Origin: Chrysomallon squamiferum | Lineage: Eukaryota > Mollusca > Gastropoda > Neomphalida > Peltospiridae | Assembly: GCA_012295275.1 (NCBI GenBank) | Contig: CM022670.1 | Span: forward strand, 21,927,679-21,991,678 | Length of the DNA stretch: 64,000 nucleotides | Reading direction: 5' to 3' | Shown: one piece after another, positions 43,454 to 55,765 of the stretch | How the letters are laid out: each line of letters starts with the position of its first letter | Numbering within the stretch: the stretch's first letter is position 1 | Program-made: the position numbers and the translations under genes | Notes under the pieces: model-generated | What the model was told of the DNA's origin: nothing | Databases searched by the model: none | The model's input: only the letters and a program-made list of their open reading frames with translations

Positions 43454-46400
43454 TGCACACGCACACGTACACACATACTTTCCAAAGAAAGAAGCACAAT
43501 ATTTCTTTCTGCGGTTTCCACAAGCAAATTTACATTTCGTGTCATGTCTTCCAGCTCTGTTTATGACAATTAATAAAAATAACCATAGTAAAGGATAAAA
43601 TAATTAATAGTCGTCAACGATATGCCATTACGTTTTAACTGAAATGTGTTGTGTCTATATGTGTGTATGTGCGTGCGTGTGTGTGTGTGAAATAAAACAA
43701 AAACAAATAAACAAACAAACAAACAAAAAGATTGTCTAAATTGTTGTAACGTCGTCCGTCCACGCAGTGCTGGCGAGTGGGTGTCATACGTTCAAGTCTC
43801 GTTACGGCCATCTGACGGGTTTGTGAAGTCTTGATGTGCAGAGTCTATTCAGACGTTCATAAGACAGAGAATATTCAAAATCCTAAAACACACACACTCA
43901 CACACTCATACACACACACAGATACATATATACATACACACATACATACATACATACATAAATACATAGATACATACACACATACATACATAAATACATA
44001 AATACATAGATACATACACACATACATACATAAATACATACATACATACATACATACATACACACATACATACATACATATCAGTTATGTATATTTGGTT
44101 CTTACATCTTTCTATTATGTTTTCTATTTCTTTCTTTTTTTGTTATTCATATTACTATTAGCATTTCTGCTAGTACTACTACTTCTACTGATCCTGTAAT
44201 TATTATTATTATTATTATCATTCTTATTGTTCTTATTATTCTTCTTATTATTATTATCACAATTATAATTATTATTATTATGTACATTTACTTCAGTGCA
44301 TGGTTCAATGGTGTTTTTTCCTTTTTATTATTATGATTATGATCATGGTAATGATGATGATTAGAATTAGTATTAGTATTAATATTAGTATTATTAGCAT
44401 TATTATTATTAGTCGTATTATTAGTATTATTACAATTATTATTATTATAGTCCCATAACAATAGCTGCATTTATTTTTACTGAAATAAGGATATGTAAAA
44501 TGTAGAGTACGACTGACCTTGCTTGCAAAAGATACCTTCGTAACCTTCAATACAACCTCCAGTACAATTTCCAGAGATTCTGTCACATCGCTTGCTTCTA
44601 CAATTCTCACATCTAGATTTACAGTTCTTACCATATGTTCCTGGACTGCATTCTGCAGTTATTGAAATAAGAACAAAACCAATAAAGTAATAAACTGTCG
44701 TTTAATCACATTACAGTTGATTTTAATGTTAAGAATAATTGTGTTTCGGGCCTGCTTCTCAGAGACAGAGCCTGCTACTAGGTATCGTTCGAGTGGATAA
44801 TGATAAATTGTTAATATATTTTTCCCAGAACAAATTTCCATAACATTTATACACTTTTGATTTGTAAGAATTGAGACTATTATTACATAATTAAAATATT
44901 TTATTTCTTCAGACGTTCAAATTTTTTTAAATGTTGTATTGATAACTGTGTTTCTATGTATTTCAAAGTAAACACTGATCCTATACCTTCTCTACAGTCT
45001 GTTCCATTCCATCCTGCCGTACATCCTGCAGTGTCACACTTTCCTGTCTGTACGTCACAAGATGAGTGTGTGTTAACACAGTGACGTTTTTCACACAACT
45101 TCTCACAGTTAGAACCATACTTGACTTTCAGCTCACACGCTAGTACAATGTAATGTAATGTAATGTAAATACTTTCTCAGATATATAATATTCGTTTATT
45201 TTTAGTACTGTGTTTTGAATGTAACACTCAGTACATTATGATATTCTACAACAATTTATCAAAACACTGTGAACCTAAAAACTATTTATTATTACTATTG
45301 TTGTTGTTCTTATTATTAATTATTATTCGTTATCATAACCATCAATATCGTCATTGTTAGTAAATCACCTGGTTACTTATGGTGTTTTTATTACGGTGAA
45401 AACGAATTTTAAAATAATTAGAGTTTAAGGAAATTGCTCACTTTAACTCACCATATACTTCAACTTCCAGAAAATCTAACGCTGTACCAATTTCTTCACC
45501 ATTATCTGTTTCTTGATAGACAGTCACGTATCTGGCATTAACATTACACGCAAAACTCACGACATCAGGAATATCGGATCCATTTTTACTACCAGTAACA
45601 GTACCACACAGATGTCCTGTGTTAGAAGCATTTACAGCTCTGTTTGTGTATATCTGTACTCCACGCCTTCGATTCTTCACTTGAATAAATAAAAATAGTA
45701 TATGAAATATTGAGTTTTATGTATCCTATTATATAAAGTTAATAATATGAAATAAAGCTGCAGTGTTCTAATAAATAAATAAATAAATAAACTTTTAATA
45801 TCGCGTTTTACTGACCAGCATTAGATAGTGTCTAAATCTAATTTAAGAACCTAAGAAATCTCTTTGAAAAAAACAAAAAAACAAAAGAAGACAAACTGAA
45901 AATCGAAATCATCTGCTGTCTACATTCCTGTTTAAATACAGTGTCCATTCTGTCTTGAAAATGTTCCTTTTACTGTCTGTGTATTTATATAATAACTGTA
46001 ATTTATCAAGTCCTACTAAATAATACATATACTACAGAACAAAATATGTATAGTGTGGTCTTCCTTCAACTTACTGTAATTATATGAATAATATATGTGC
46101 GTTTGTATGTATGCATGCATGCATGCATGTATGTATGTATGTATGTATGTAAAATATGTATTCGTTAATATGTAGGTATTTTTTCTGTCTATGTATATAA
46201 AAGTAGAAAACAAACCAAGAACAACTACAATACCAAACAGCAACAATAACAAAACAAGAAGAAGAAGAAGAAGAAGAAGAAGAAGAAGAACAACAACAAC
46301 AACAACAACAACAAGAAAAGAACAACAAAAAAGAAGAAAAAGTAGTATATCATAAAAGAAAAAAAAAACATTTAAGAAAAATGCACATCACCAAAATATG

Positions 46401-47202
46401 TTTACTTACCGTCAATTCTAAAATATATTTTCACTTCATGGACAAAGTACAGTTTTCTTAGATCCACTTCCCACCAAGTGTACGACTGTCCAATTGCTGT
46501 GTGCATAAAGTTAAACCCCTTTTGTTTTGTTACTCCATCAACAGCTGTAGATGATTTGTAAATGTCATAGTAAGAACTCTGGTAGGATGGCTTTCCCTTA
46601 GCTACATTTACTGATCAAAATGGAATTAAAAAATATTTAATAAAGATATGAATATCAATATCGTAGACATATACACAACGACATATGAAGAAACAGGTAC
46701 CGGACCAATTATCCGGCGTCCTGAAATCCGGAAAGACAAGAAAACCGGAATTTGTTTTCCAGATGCTGTTTTCATAGTTCGCGAGCGCAGGTGTTGTCCT
46801 CACCAGACCGAAACTACTCTTTCAAGCCGCGTGGCATTCTTTTACTCGCCGAATTGTTTCCGTGTCGAGTCGCCACACTTGTGTATCGTCAATTTTCTTT
46901 ATATTTTTAATTTTAAAATGTTCATGCATAATTATTTACGTATTTAGATGCCTTGATACCAGAAAACCTCAGGCCCCAAGGAGTCCGGATAATTGGTCCG
47001 ATATCTGTACATACATATGAAAAAAGATGCCTCATACTACAGATATTATTAAAACAAATTTTTCCGTTTCATTATTTCTAATCAAAGATTAGGATATTGG
47101 TGGCAGTAACATTGCGTCATTTTTCGTCAAAATGACAGTTTTGAATAACTGCAAGGACTGAAGGAACTTCACATCTATCTATCTACATATCTATCTATAC
47201 AC

Positions 47203-47248
<46 letters not shown>

Positions 47249-47513
47249 ATATACATATACATACATATATATATATACAGATAGATAGATAGATGCACAC
47301 AGACATAAACACACATACACATATACATATACACACATACATAACACATTCATAAACACATGCAAGCATAGCTATACACATATATATAGTGAGAGATATG
47401 CAAACATATGTATATATTAATTATACATATATAAATGCATAAGGACGAGGGTACATATATACATACATACATTTTTACGTATATAGATAAAACATACATA
47501 TACACACATACAG

Positions 47514-47544
<31 letters not shown>

Positions 47545-47769
47545 CAAACATTATATACATACACACATACATAGCTAAGTATTTAATTATTGATTTATTA
47601 TAAGCATATACGGACGATCTAACACCCACACATATATACATCCATATATACATACATATATGTATGTGTGTACATTTTTAAACGACTTACCAAACTGAGC
47701 TGAAATATGAACTTGAAACGTGAAAATAAAGAAGAGAAAAACATAAAACTCCAAACAAACTGCAGCCAT
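40995..47769 (-). CDS. Gene E: complete FTP/EGF receptor with YxxL/YxxM tail
   Basis: Exons in order: signal peptide 47691-47769, FTP1 46410-46610, FTP2 45452-45679, EGF 44987-45139, 44518-44652, 41777-41920, TM 41492-41591, tail 40995-41298. All are open and in phase. Three EGF units instead of six in D. The third (ECPLGMYGEGC...GWQGISC) has no close copy here. Tail motifs are PVYEAV, HYEAL and SAYEQM, so the last motif is YxxM, a PI3K-SH2-type site in other systems, where C and D have YDKI. The 5' half shares a MITE insertion with gene A. A 2.6-kb intron (41921-44517) contains tandem duplications and two SINE copies. Confidence 0.85.
41492..41591 (-). CDS. Gene E TM exon
   Basis: LQQIITDSVSVLFSCLTVLA then LILSAAALILVI and Arg. 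Same phase (1 to 2) and length as in C and D. Confidence 0.85.
42187..43233. repeat. Intron tandem unit 1 (about 1.05 kb)
   Basis: Starts TGTGTAACCCTTCCCTTCAC and includes a decayed EGF-like segment, a (TG)n tract at 42581-42641, a SINE copy and (TTA)n. Repeats at 43234 with an offset of 1047 bp. Confidence 0.75.
42690..42840 (+). mobile_element. SINE 3' part, copy 3
   Basis: Plus-strand copy with B-box GTTCAAGTC, the CATCTGACGGGTTTGTGAAG body and a GAATATTCAAAATCCTAA tail leading into (CA)n. Confidence 0.6.
43738..43890 (+). mobile_element. SINE 3' part, copy 4
   Basis: Copy of 42690-42840 carried along by the tandem duplication. Its tail leads into (CA)n and a long (ATAC)n array. Confidence 0.6.
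43915..44080. repeat. (CA)n/(ATAC)n array
   Basis: Array directly after the tail of a SINE copy. Confidence 0.95.
45452..46610 (-). CDS. Gene E FTP domain (exons 46410-46610 and 45452-45679)
   Basis: NVAKGKPSYQSSYYDIYKSS, SYTWWEVDLRKLYFVHEVKI in the first exon and NRRRGVQIYTNRAVNASN, ARYVTVYQETDN, LDFLEVEVYG in the second. The frame is intact here, unlike gene A. Confidence 0.85.
46700..47001. mobile_element. MITE-like element in gene E intron 1
   Basis: About 302 bp with inverted ends CCGGACCAATTATCCGG and (reverse complement of right end) TCGGACCAATTATCCGG, flanked by TA on both sides. Homologous to 11211-11509 at the same place in gene A. Confidence 0.65.
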
Positions 47770-48029
47770 ATTGTGTTAAACCAGACAAGGTGACCCAGGA
47801 AGACCTGGGTCTTGTTCAAAGCGCTCACGTTTACTCAACATTTAGTTTAACATTATGTCTACTGTTCCTTCTTACCGCATGACGCAAACTGAATACAGGT
47901 TATGATTCACCAGATTACAGTGCAGATATATCAATTGTCAGGTTTCATTCACTGTGTGTATATTAATCTATAAAAAACTTTTGTTTGAGTATCTGTTGAA
48001 TAGTGTGTGAATGTAGGAAGAAATAAAAT

Positions 48030-49307
48030 TTAAAATTAAAAATAACAATTACAGTTTCATTATGATCTAAGGATAAGTTTGATCATAAATAGTATATCTG
48101 GTTGAAACCGGTCCGGTCATTGTGAGCAACACAGTAGCTGATTTTACAAAGCGAATGGAGTATTATTAATGTATGTGGCTCGCTTCTACTTTTACTGGGT
48201 CGACAACGTATCCCTGTTTAAAAATATGTAATATTTATTTATCAGAAGCTGAAATGTTAGGCTTGACTTGCTCAAGACAGGACAAATATTTTTGCAAATG
48301 CACAACAAAACCTATTCAGAGACTCAAGATTTTTTCTTTTCTCACGTAATACCGAGTTTTTGGTATGTTCGTCGTTCTCCTTTATTTCTACGTATTAATG
48401 TATACAAAGGTTAACATTTTATTTTAATATTCATACACAGAAGAAACACAAAATATGAAAACAAAGACAATTTTCATTAAATCAGTGGAAACTCTATTGT
48501 CATTTACGTTTATATTTTCTCATATTTTTATTTATTTATTTATTTTTATTTTTTTATCTGTTTATATATTTTATTTTATTTATTTTTTGTTTTTCCACAG
48601 TAAATATTACAGTTGTGTGTCTGTTATTATATAAAAACAAATAATAGTAACAGTGCAAGGTATGTCAACATGTTTGTAGTTCTGTATCAAAATCCATCTT
48701 AATGTCTCACGACGACTCTGGCTAGTGAAAACAGTGACCGACAAGATCAACTCCTATCTCAGGTTGCCGGCTTCACGACAAAAATGTAAATACATAAATA
48801 TATCTGTATATCAATCAGTATACGATCCTTTCACTCATGAATATTCAGTAACCACCACAGAGACGCCAACACTACTGGCGTTAAAAGCAGAATGACTGAC
48901 ACTAATGTCAATCCTCTATTTCAGATATAAAAGCCTATACACAGATTTTTCTTTTATGTTTCATTGTCCCGGAAAACACTGCTAATAATTGGGTTGGAGC
49001 GTATAATTACCTAGTGTCGCACTTATAAACATGTAATAGTAATTTTATTAAATTAGAATAGAAATAGAAAAAAGAGCATAATAAATACAAGTGTGTTCAC
49101 ATAAATATACAAATACAGGACACAAAGACAAACACTCATAAATAATGAGAGTTGTGTTGATCAAAGTTAACAACAGTGGTACCTCTCTTGTGGGGTTTTA
49201 ACGGTTTGGCGGGGAACCCTTTGGCTATTACAGTTTCCAGCAAAACGGCGATGCCGTCTTTAAAAATATCACATAAAGTTGCGAAAGTAAAACATGTTCT
49301 TTAAATG

Positions 49308-49365
<58 letters not shown>

Positions 49366-49370
49366 TAATA
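48030..49370. repeat. Intergenic segmental repeat unit, copy 2 (internally deleted)
   Basis: Matches 16600-18200 but lacks about 300-500 bp between TGTGGGG and GCGGTTTGGCGGG-like sequence. Ends in (TAA)n. No gene. Confidence 0.6.
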
Positions 49371-49772
49371 ATAATAAACGCAAAACAAACAAGTGTTTGA
49401 ATAAATGTAAAACAAACAAATAAACAAAAAATAAATAAATAAAACTTACGTCTGAATGTATTTATATATGAAAATTCTGAATTTGCATTTTATGACATTA
49501 TTGTTCTTTTAATGTGACACATTGAAAATATGATAGTGCAAATCGTGTATGTCTCTATGTTTATATACATATAGTGTACAGCATAGTAAATATATATGCT
49601 TGTGTATATCTATACTTGTACCTATGCGTTGTGTTTATGTATCTATGTATATATAAGCATGTATATAAATAATGTATGTTTTGTGTCTATATGTATAATT
49701 GTTTGAGTGTTTGTTAGCTTGTGTTAGCACGCGGCGCATTTGTGCATAAAGGAAGTTTAATCTCTCACTTAC

Positions 49773-49835
49773 CTAATTCAGTATATGTGCGAATACAAAA
49801 CAGTAAAATAACACAAAAGGAGAAATAAAAATAAA
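49773..49835 (-). pseudogene. Decayed signal-peptide exon, copy of 16518
   Basis: Ends in TGAATTAG followed by donor GTAAGTGAG. Hydrophobic in one frame, no usable ATG. Confidence 0.35.
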
Positions 49836-49859
49836 AATTAAAAATAACAATTACCTTTT

Positions 49860-51373
49860 GAATTTGATCAGTTTGGTCAATTTGATCATAAACAGAAAAT
49901 CTGGTCGAAACCGGTGTCATTGTGAACAAGATAGTAGCTGATTTTACAAAGCGAATAAAATGTTATTAATTTATGTGTCTCGCTTTTCCTTTTACTGGCT
50001 CGACAACGTATCCCTGTTTTAAAAAATGTAATATGTATTTATCAGAAGCTTAAATGTCAGGCATGACTTGCTCAAGGCAAGACAAATATTTTGGCAAATG
50101 CACAATAAAACCTATTCAGAGACTCAAGATTTTTTTTTTCTCACGTAATATCGAGTTTATGATATGTTAGTCGTTCACTTTTATTTGTACGTATTAATGT
50201 ATACAAAGGTCTACATTATATTTCAATTTTCATACACAGAAGAAATACAAAAGATGAAAATAAGGAATATTCATGTTAAATCAGTGGAAATTCTCTTATT
50301 TACGTTTATATTTCATTACATTTTTGCTTATTTATTTATTTTTATTTTTATTTATCTGTTTATTTATTTTATTTTATTTATTTCTGTTTTTCCACAGTAA
50401 ATGTCACAGTTGTGTGTCTGTTAATATTTAAGAAAAAATAACACTAACAATGCAAAGAATATCAACATGTTTGTAGTTCTGTATCAAAATCCATCTTAAT
50501 GTCACACGATGAATCTGGCTAGTTAAAACATTGACGGACAAGTTCAACTTCTATCTCACATTGCCGGCTTCACGAATAAAATGTAAATAAATAAATATAG
50601 CTCTGTATCAATCAGTATACGATCCTCTCACTCATGAATATTCAGTAACCACCACAAAGACGTCAGCACTAATGACGTTAAAAGCAGAATGACTGACACT
50701 AATGTCAATGCTCTATTTCAGATATAAAAGCCTATACACAGATTTTTCTTTTATGTTTCATTGTCCCGGAAAATACTGCTAATAATAGAGTTGGAGCATA
50801 GAAATAGATAAAAAGAGCATAATAAATATAAATGTGTTCATATAAATATACAAGTACAGGACACAACGACAAACACTAATAAATCATGAGAGTTTTGTTG
50901 AGCAAAGTTGACAACACTGGCACCTCTCTTGTGGGGTCACCTGTGAGGTCTAGAATCGCAGGTTTCCACTCATCAGAGGTAGAATAATAATAGACAATTT
51001 TCTTTTTATCATATTCAGAAGAAAAATGAATCAAGGCAAGGCATGTCGAGTTCATTCATGGATGTGAATAAAACATATTTTCCACGTCATAAAAACTCAT
51101 AATAAGCACAACATATATTTATACTTCACAAAATACTGCGTTTGAAACCCAAAAACGGTTTTGATTTGTGCAAACCGCACCATGTTTTCAACGTGAAAAG
51201 TCCGCTAAGACGCCGTGTTTACAAAACATAAATATGGATGGAATACGAACTAAATGGGTTGCATTTTAGCGGTTTGGCGGGCAAGCCTTTGCCGATTACA
51301 GTTTCCAGGAAAAGGGCGATGCCGTCTTTAAAAATATCACATGAAGTTACGAAAGTAAAACATGTTTTTTTTA

Positions 51374-51431
<58 letters not shown>

Positions 51432-52000
51432 TGATGATGTTAGTGGTAATAGATAAACTAATAATAATGATGTGATTGCGATGATGCTTAGAAGAAGAAG
51501 AACTAGACTGGTTCACTGAGAAACTTGTTGAAATAGACATCTTTCGGACAAAAATATTAATAATCCTAATAAATAAATAAAAAATAAATATTATTTCAAA
51601 GATTAAAGAAATGGATATTGGACATTAGTGGCCTATATCGCAAGTTGCTGTCTTTAATATGTTTGACCTGTTATTAGATATAGATATTATGTCAGTGACA
51701 GCATTGCAGTGATATATTACGTTTATGAATACACATTCATATATCTGTGAATGTGTATATGTTTATGCATTTGTCCTTTATGTCTAGATATCTGTGTGGT
51801 TGTGTATTTACACATGTGTGAGTATATGTATACCTATATGTTTGTGTTCGTTATACAACAAAGTTAAAAACTATACAAATAAACTTTCAAAGCAAAAAAA
51901 AAAAAAAAAAAATAAAAAATAACTGTCAAAAATTATCATTCTAACAGAAAACGTTAGATATATATCAGCTTAACAAACTCAGTGACTCATACGAACGCAC
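49860..52000. repeat. Intergenic segmental repeat unit, copy 3
   Basis: Full-length relative of copy 1 with (TAA)n at about 51376-51430. It ends with a first-exon-like remnant near 51968 whose donor is mutated (TTAAGC), as in gene C. No intact gene. Confidence 0.6.
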
Positions 52001-52385
52001 ATACATACAGACAGATGAACATAATTACACACAAACATATATTCAAACACAACAACGACAATAACAACCACTCTCCAAGGAACAGATTCAAAATGTATTT
52101 AAAAAAAAACCCTTTAATGTGACAAAAGTTCAGTTGCAAAAGTTAATAGTTATCGTAATACTATATTTCACTGAATTGAATGAGTTCTGAGCGAATTCAG
52201 GAAACAGGCTCTCATACAAACTTCAGTGACGTAGATCACTGTGTATGATACTTTGACAACTTTCTTGTTTCGTGTTTATTTTCTTCTGTTTTGTATTTAT
52301 ATTATTTAGTTTAGATTTCATAGTAATATAAAATAAACAAATTTAAACAGATAGATAGATATACGGAGAGATAGGTATATAATAT

Positions 52386-52510
<125 letters not shown>

Positions 52511-53373
52511 AGTATATATAGACACATAAGGATTGTTTGAATAGACAGTTGTTCATTTTTCATTGCAGAACATTACGTTTTGTCACCTAATGAATGTTTA
52601 TTTTATATTTAGTCTAATTCACAAAAAAAAAAAAAAAAATACCATACAGTTTTTCACACAGTATAATATATTACACAAATCTGATGTAAGGGTCTTTTAA
52701 AACAGATATGGCTATGTATCTCTTTAAAAAGAAGTAACGGACAAAAAAGAAACAACGCAACGTGGATTTAATTCACGACTGTATTAATATTTATGTTGTA
52801 CAGCTATATAGTAAGTTCGCATATTTTTTCCTGTCCGTACATTATATACTAAAAACTGTACACATAATCTTTTAAAACAGATTAAAAAAACACAAAAAAG
52901 TCTACTTATAAACTATGATGACTGTAATTCTATATGGCCTCAGACTACTTTAGCTCAAATAGATCAGAAACTTCTACGGATGTAAAAGAAATAAGTAAAA
53001 TACAAGAACAAAATGTACACCAAGCACGTCATTATCTGTATAAACGATAAAATGAAATAAAAACAAATGTTCATTAAAGAGATGGCAAACAAAGTTGTAT
53101 AAGAATGAATAAATAAAATAAAATAATATTATAAACAAAAAAGAAAAAAAATATTATAAAAATAAAAAAAAAATAAATTAAATTAAATCAAACTAGTAGA
53201 ACAATTAAGAAGGTAAATATCACATGTTATAAATGGATTTTATATAAAATCTATATTTGTGTTAATGTATATGTATATATTAAACGTTTATTTATGAATA
53301 TCTTTCAACCTGCCCATTTAATGCTAACATATAAACGTAATTTTTCTTCTACAGTTAATTAGAATTGACTTAC

Positions 53374-53449
53374 CAAACTCTGCGAATATCTTAACATGAG
53401 ATGTAAAAATAAAGCACACAAGAGTAAAAAACATGTACACTGCAGCCAT
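53374..53449 (-). CDS. Intact orphan signal-peptide exon
   Basis: MAAVYMFFTLVCFIFTSHVK then IFAEFG and donor GTAAGT, phase 1, so it could splice to any FTP1 exon of the family. The nearest downstream FTP1 exon on this strand is in gene E (46610), past gene E's own first exon. It may be an alternative first exon of gene E or the only remaining exon of a lost gene. Confidence 0.55.
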
Positions 53450-53576
53450 GTTGAGTTAGTCACTGCTAACTGGGAAGTATTTTATTTCTACACACTTGTC
53501 TTTTCTATTGTTTTATTCCGTTTGTTATCACGTGAGGAATTAATGACAGTCCGTTTGTTCGTATTTGTTTTGTTTT

Positions 53577-53628
<52 letters not shown>

Positions 53629-54139
53629 TACACACATATAGACTTTTAGAAACTAAAATGCAAAAACTTTCATAGTTAAAGGTCACATATTGACACCAAT
53701 ACACACGCGGGCGCCCACAGAAACACACACAGACATATATTATATATATTCTCCGAGGATCAGTTTAAAAACCTATATAAGAAATCCTTAATATGGCAAA
53801 ATCATTTTTCTATAAGTTCAGTTGCAAAAGTCAACAGCAGTTGTGATATTGTATTTCACTGAGTTCAATGAAATATAAACGAATCCAGGAAACAAGCTCT
53901 CATACAATCTTCACTGACACAAATCACTGTTTGTTATGCATAGAGCAGTTTATTGTTTTATGCTGTATTTTTTTCTCTTCTTTCTCTATTTTATTTTTTT
54001 CAGATTTGAAACTAATGTGAAATAAACAGAGATAGCTAAACAGAAAGATACATGGACACATATATTGATAGACACATAGACAGACAGAAAAACAGAGACA
54101 TAGAGAGATAGATTGATAAACAGATAGATAGATGCACAG

Positions 54140-54212
<73 letters not shown>

Positions 54213-54626
54213 TATATAATATATAATAGATAGATAGATAGACGGAGAAACAAAGATAGATACACACACAGAAAGAGGGATAGATCAGTATAGATAGAGA
54301 AAAAAGATTGTGAGGACAAATGTGATGATCAGAGATAGTAAATATAATAATATACTACACATTCAGTAAACCAGTGTGTATAAACCGTGGAACAGAAACA
54401 TTAAAAACTGAATCAGATTGCTTTTCAAATAGCATGTACGTGTTTGCTTGGAAAACTAATATTAGAAATAAAAATCTGTGGACATAATTTATGAGCTGTG
54501 AAATGGACAGTTGTTCATTTTCCAGTGTACATTAGGCCTGAGTATAATTTATTACCAGTGAGGACAATTACAATGTTTCATCTCCTAATGACTCTTTGTT
54601 TTATATCTAGTCTCACTCACTGAAAG

Positions 54627-54662
<36 letters not shown>

Positions 54663-55765
54663 AAAAAAATTCTAATTTTACAGTCAATATAAATATACTG
54701 TTGTAAAATGAATATAACTGTAAGACAATAATCACTGAAATATTGATCGTGCTAATAGACTAAACCATTAATTATTTATTAAGTCATTAAATGTGTATTG
54801 ACAAATTAACTGTTTTCTTTTAAGTTCAGTACTTCCTGTATTTACTGAGTTTAACAAACATTTGCTAGATAACCACTCTCTATCAGAATAACGCTTGTAG
54901 ACAAATATTTTTCAATAGTTTTAAAAAGTGTATTAAAAAATAAAACTATACAAAATTACCAACAAGGATGAGTTCTGTATCAAATGTTAGTTTTATTGTA
55001 TGTCGAATAATTAAATCTGTCGAATTTATTATAATATTTTACAGAAATTATGTCAAATTAAAATCACATAGGAAGAATATTAAAACTTCAAATGCATCAA
55101 CATTAGGCACATTACATTAACTTCAAAGTTAAGAAGATTACGCAAAACTGTTAAGTAATATGTAAAACCATTACACTTTGGTTTCAAATCAGTTCCTATA
55201 ATACACATGTAACAGCTATCTACAAAGATTTTTTTAAAAGCTTCAACAATCAAAGAAAGAAAATGAAAACTAAAATGAATTGACAAGTGTGAGCTAAACA
55301 AAGTCAGTTAACAGTGATCACTGTTCTTATGCTCAATATGTACAAATATTTTTCTGTATTTAATAAAATATATTTAAAAAAATATATAGAACAGAATATA
55401 AAATTACAATGAAGAATGAGTTCTGTATCAAACGTCAGTTTTGTAGTACGTCGAATAATTAAATCTGTAGAATTTAGATATACTATTTTACAGAAATTAT
55501 GTCAAATCAAAAACACACAGGAAAATTATTTAAAATTACAAATGTATGAATATTAGGCACAATTACATTCATTTAAAAATTATGAAGATTATGTAAAACT
55601 TGTGTCTATAAATGTCTTCAACAAAAAGCTTCGCCAGTTAGAAAGCAAAATGAAAACAAAAGTTAATTGATAATCAAGAGCTAAACGTAGTGAGTTAATT
55701 ATATTAACTGTTTTAGAATGATATGTACACATGTAAATATGTACACATCTACACACAGACAATCT
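53450..55765. other. Intergenic region and 3' flank of gene B
   Basis: No coding exon found. Contains (TA)n/(CA)n at 53575-53640 and 54140-54215, a poly-A run at 54628-54660, and two diverged copies of a roughly 430-450-bp segment (about 54960-55290 and 55400-55710) that share GATGAGTTCTGTATCAAA-like and AGAAATTATGTCAAAT blocks. The left part resembles 52.0-52.6 kb. Confidence 0.5.

Larger units (their letters stand above)
43234..44410. repeat. Intron tandem unit 2
   Basis: Second copy of the unit, expanded by (ATAC)n at about 43920-44080. It contains the same SINE and decayed EGF segment (for example GRHDTKCKFACGNRRKKYC on the minus strand near 43500-43560). Confidence 0.75.

Noticed and set aside
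49857-49918. Candidate leader exon MTPVSTRFSVYDQ before a GTAATT
   Set aside because: The equivalent positions in the other two repeat copies do not keep the frame, and it is not hydrophobic.
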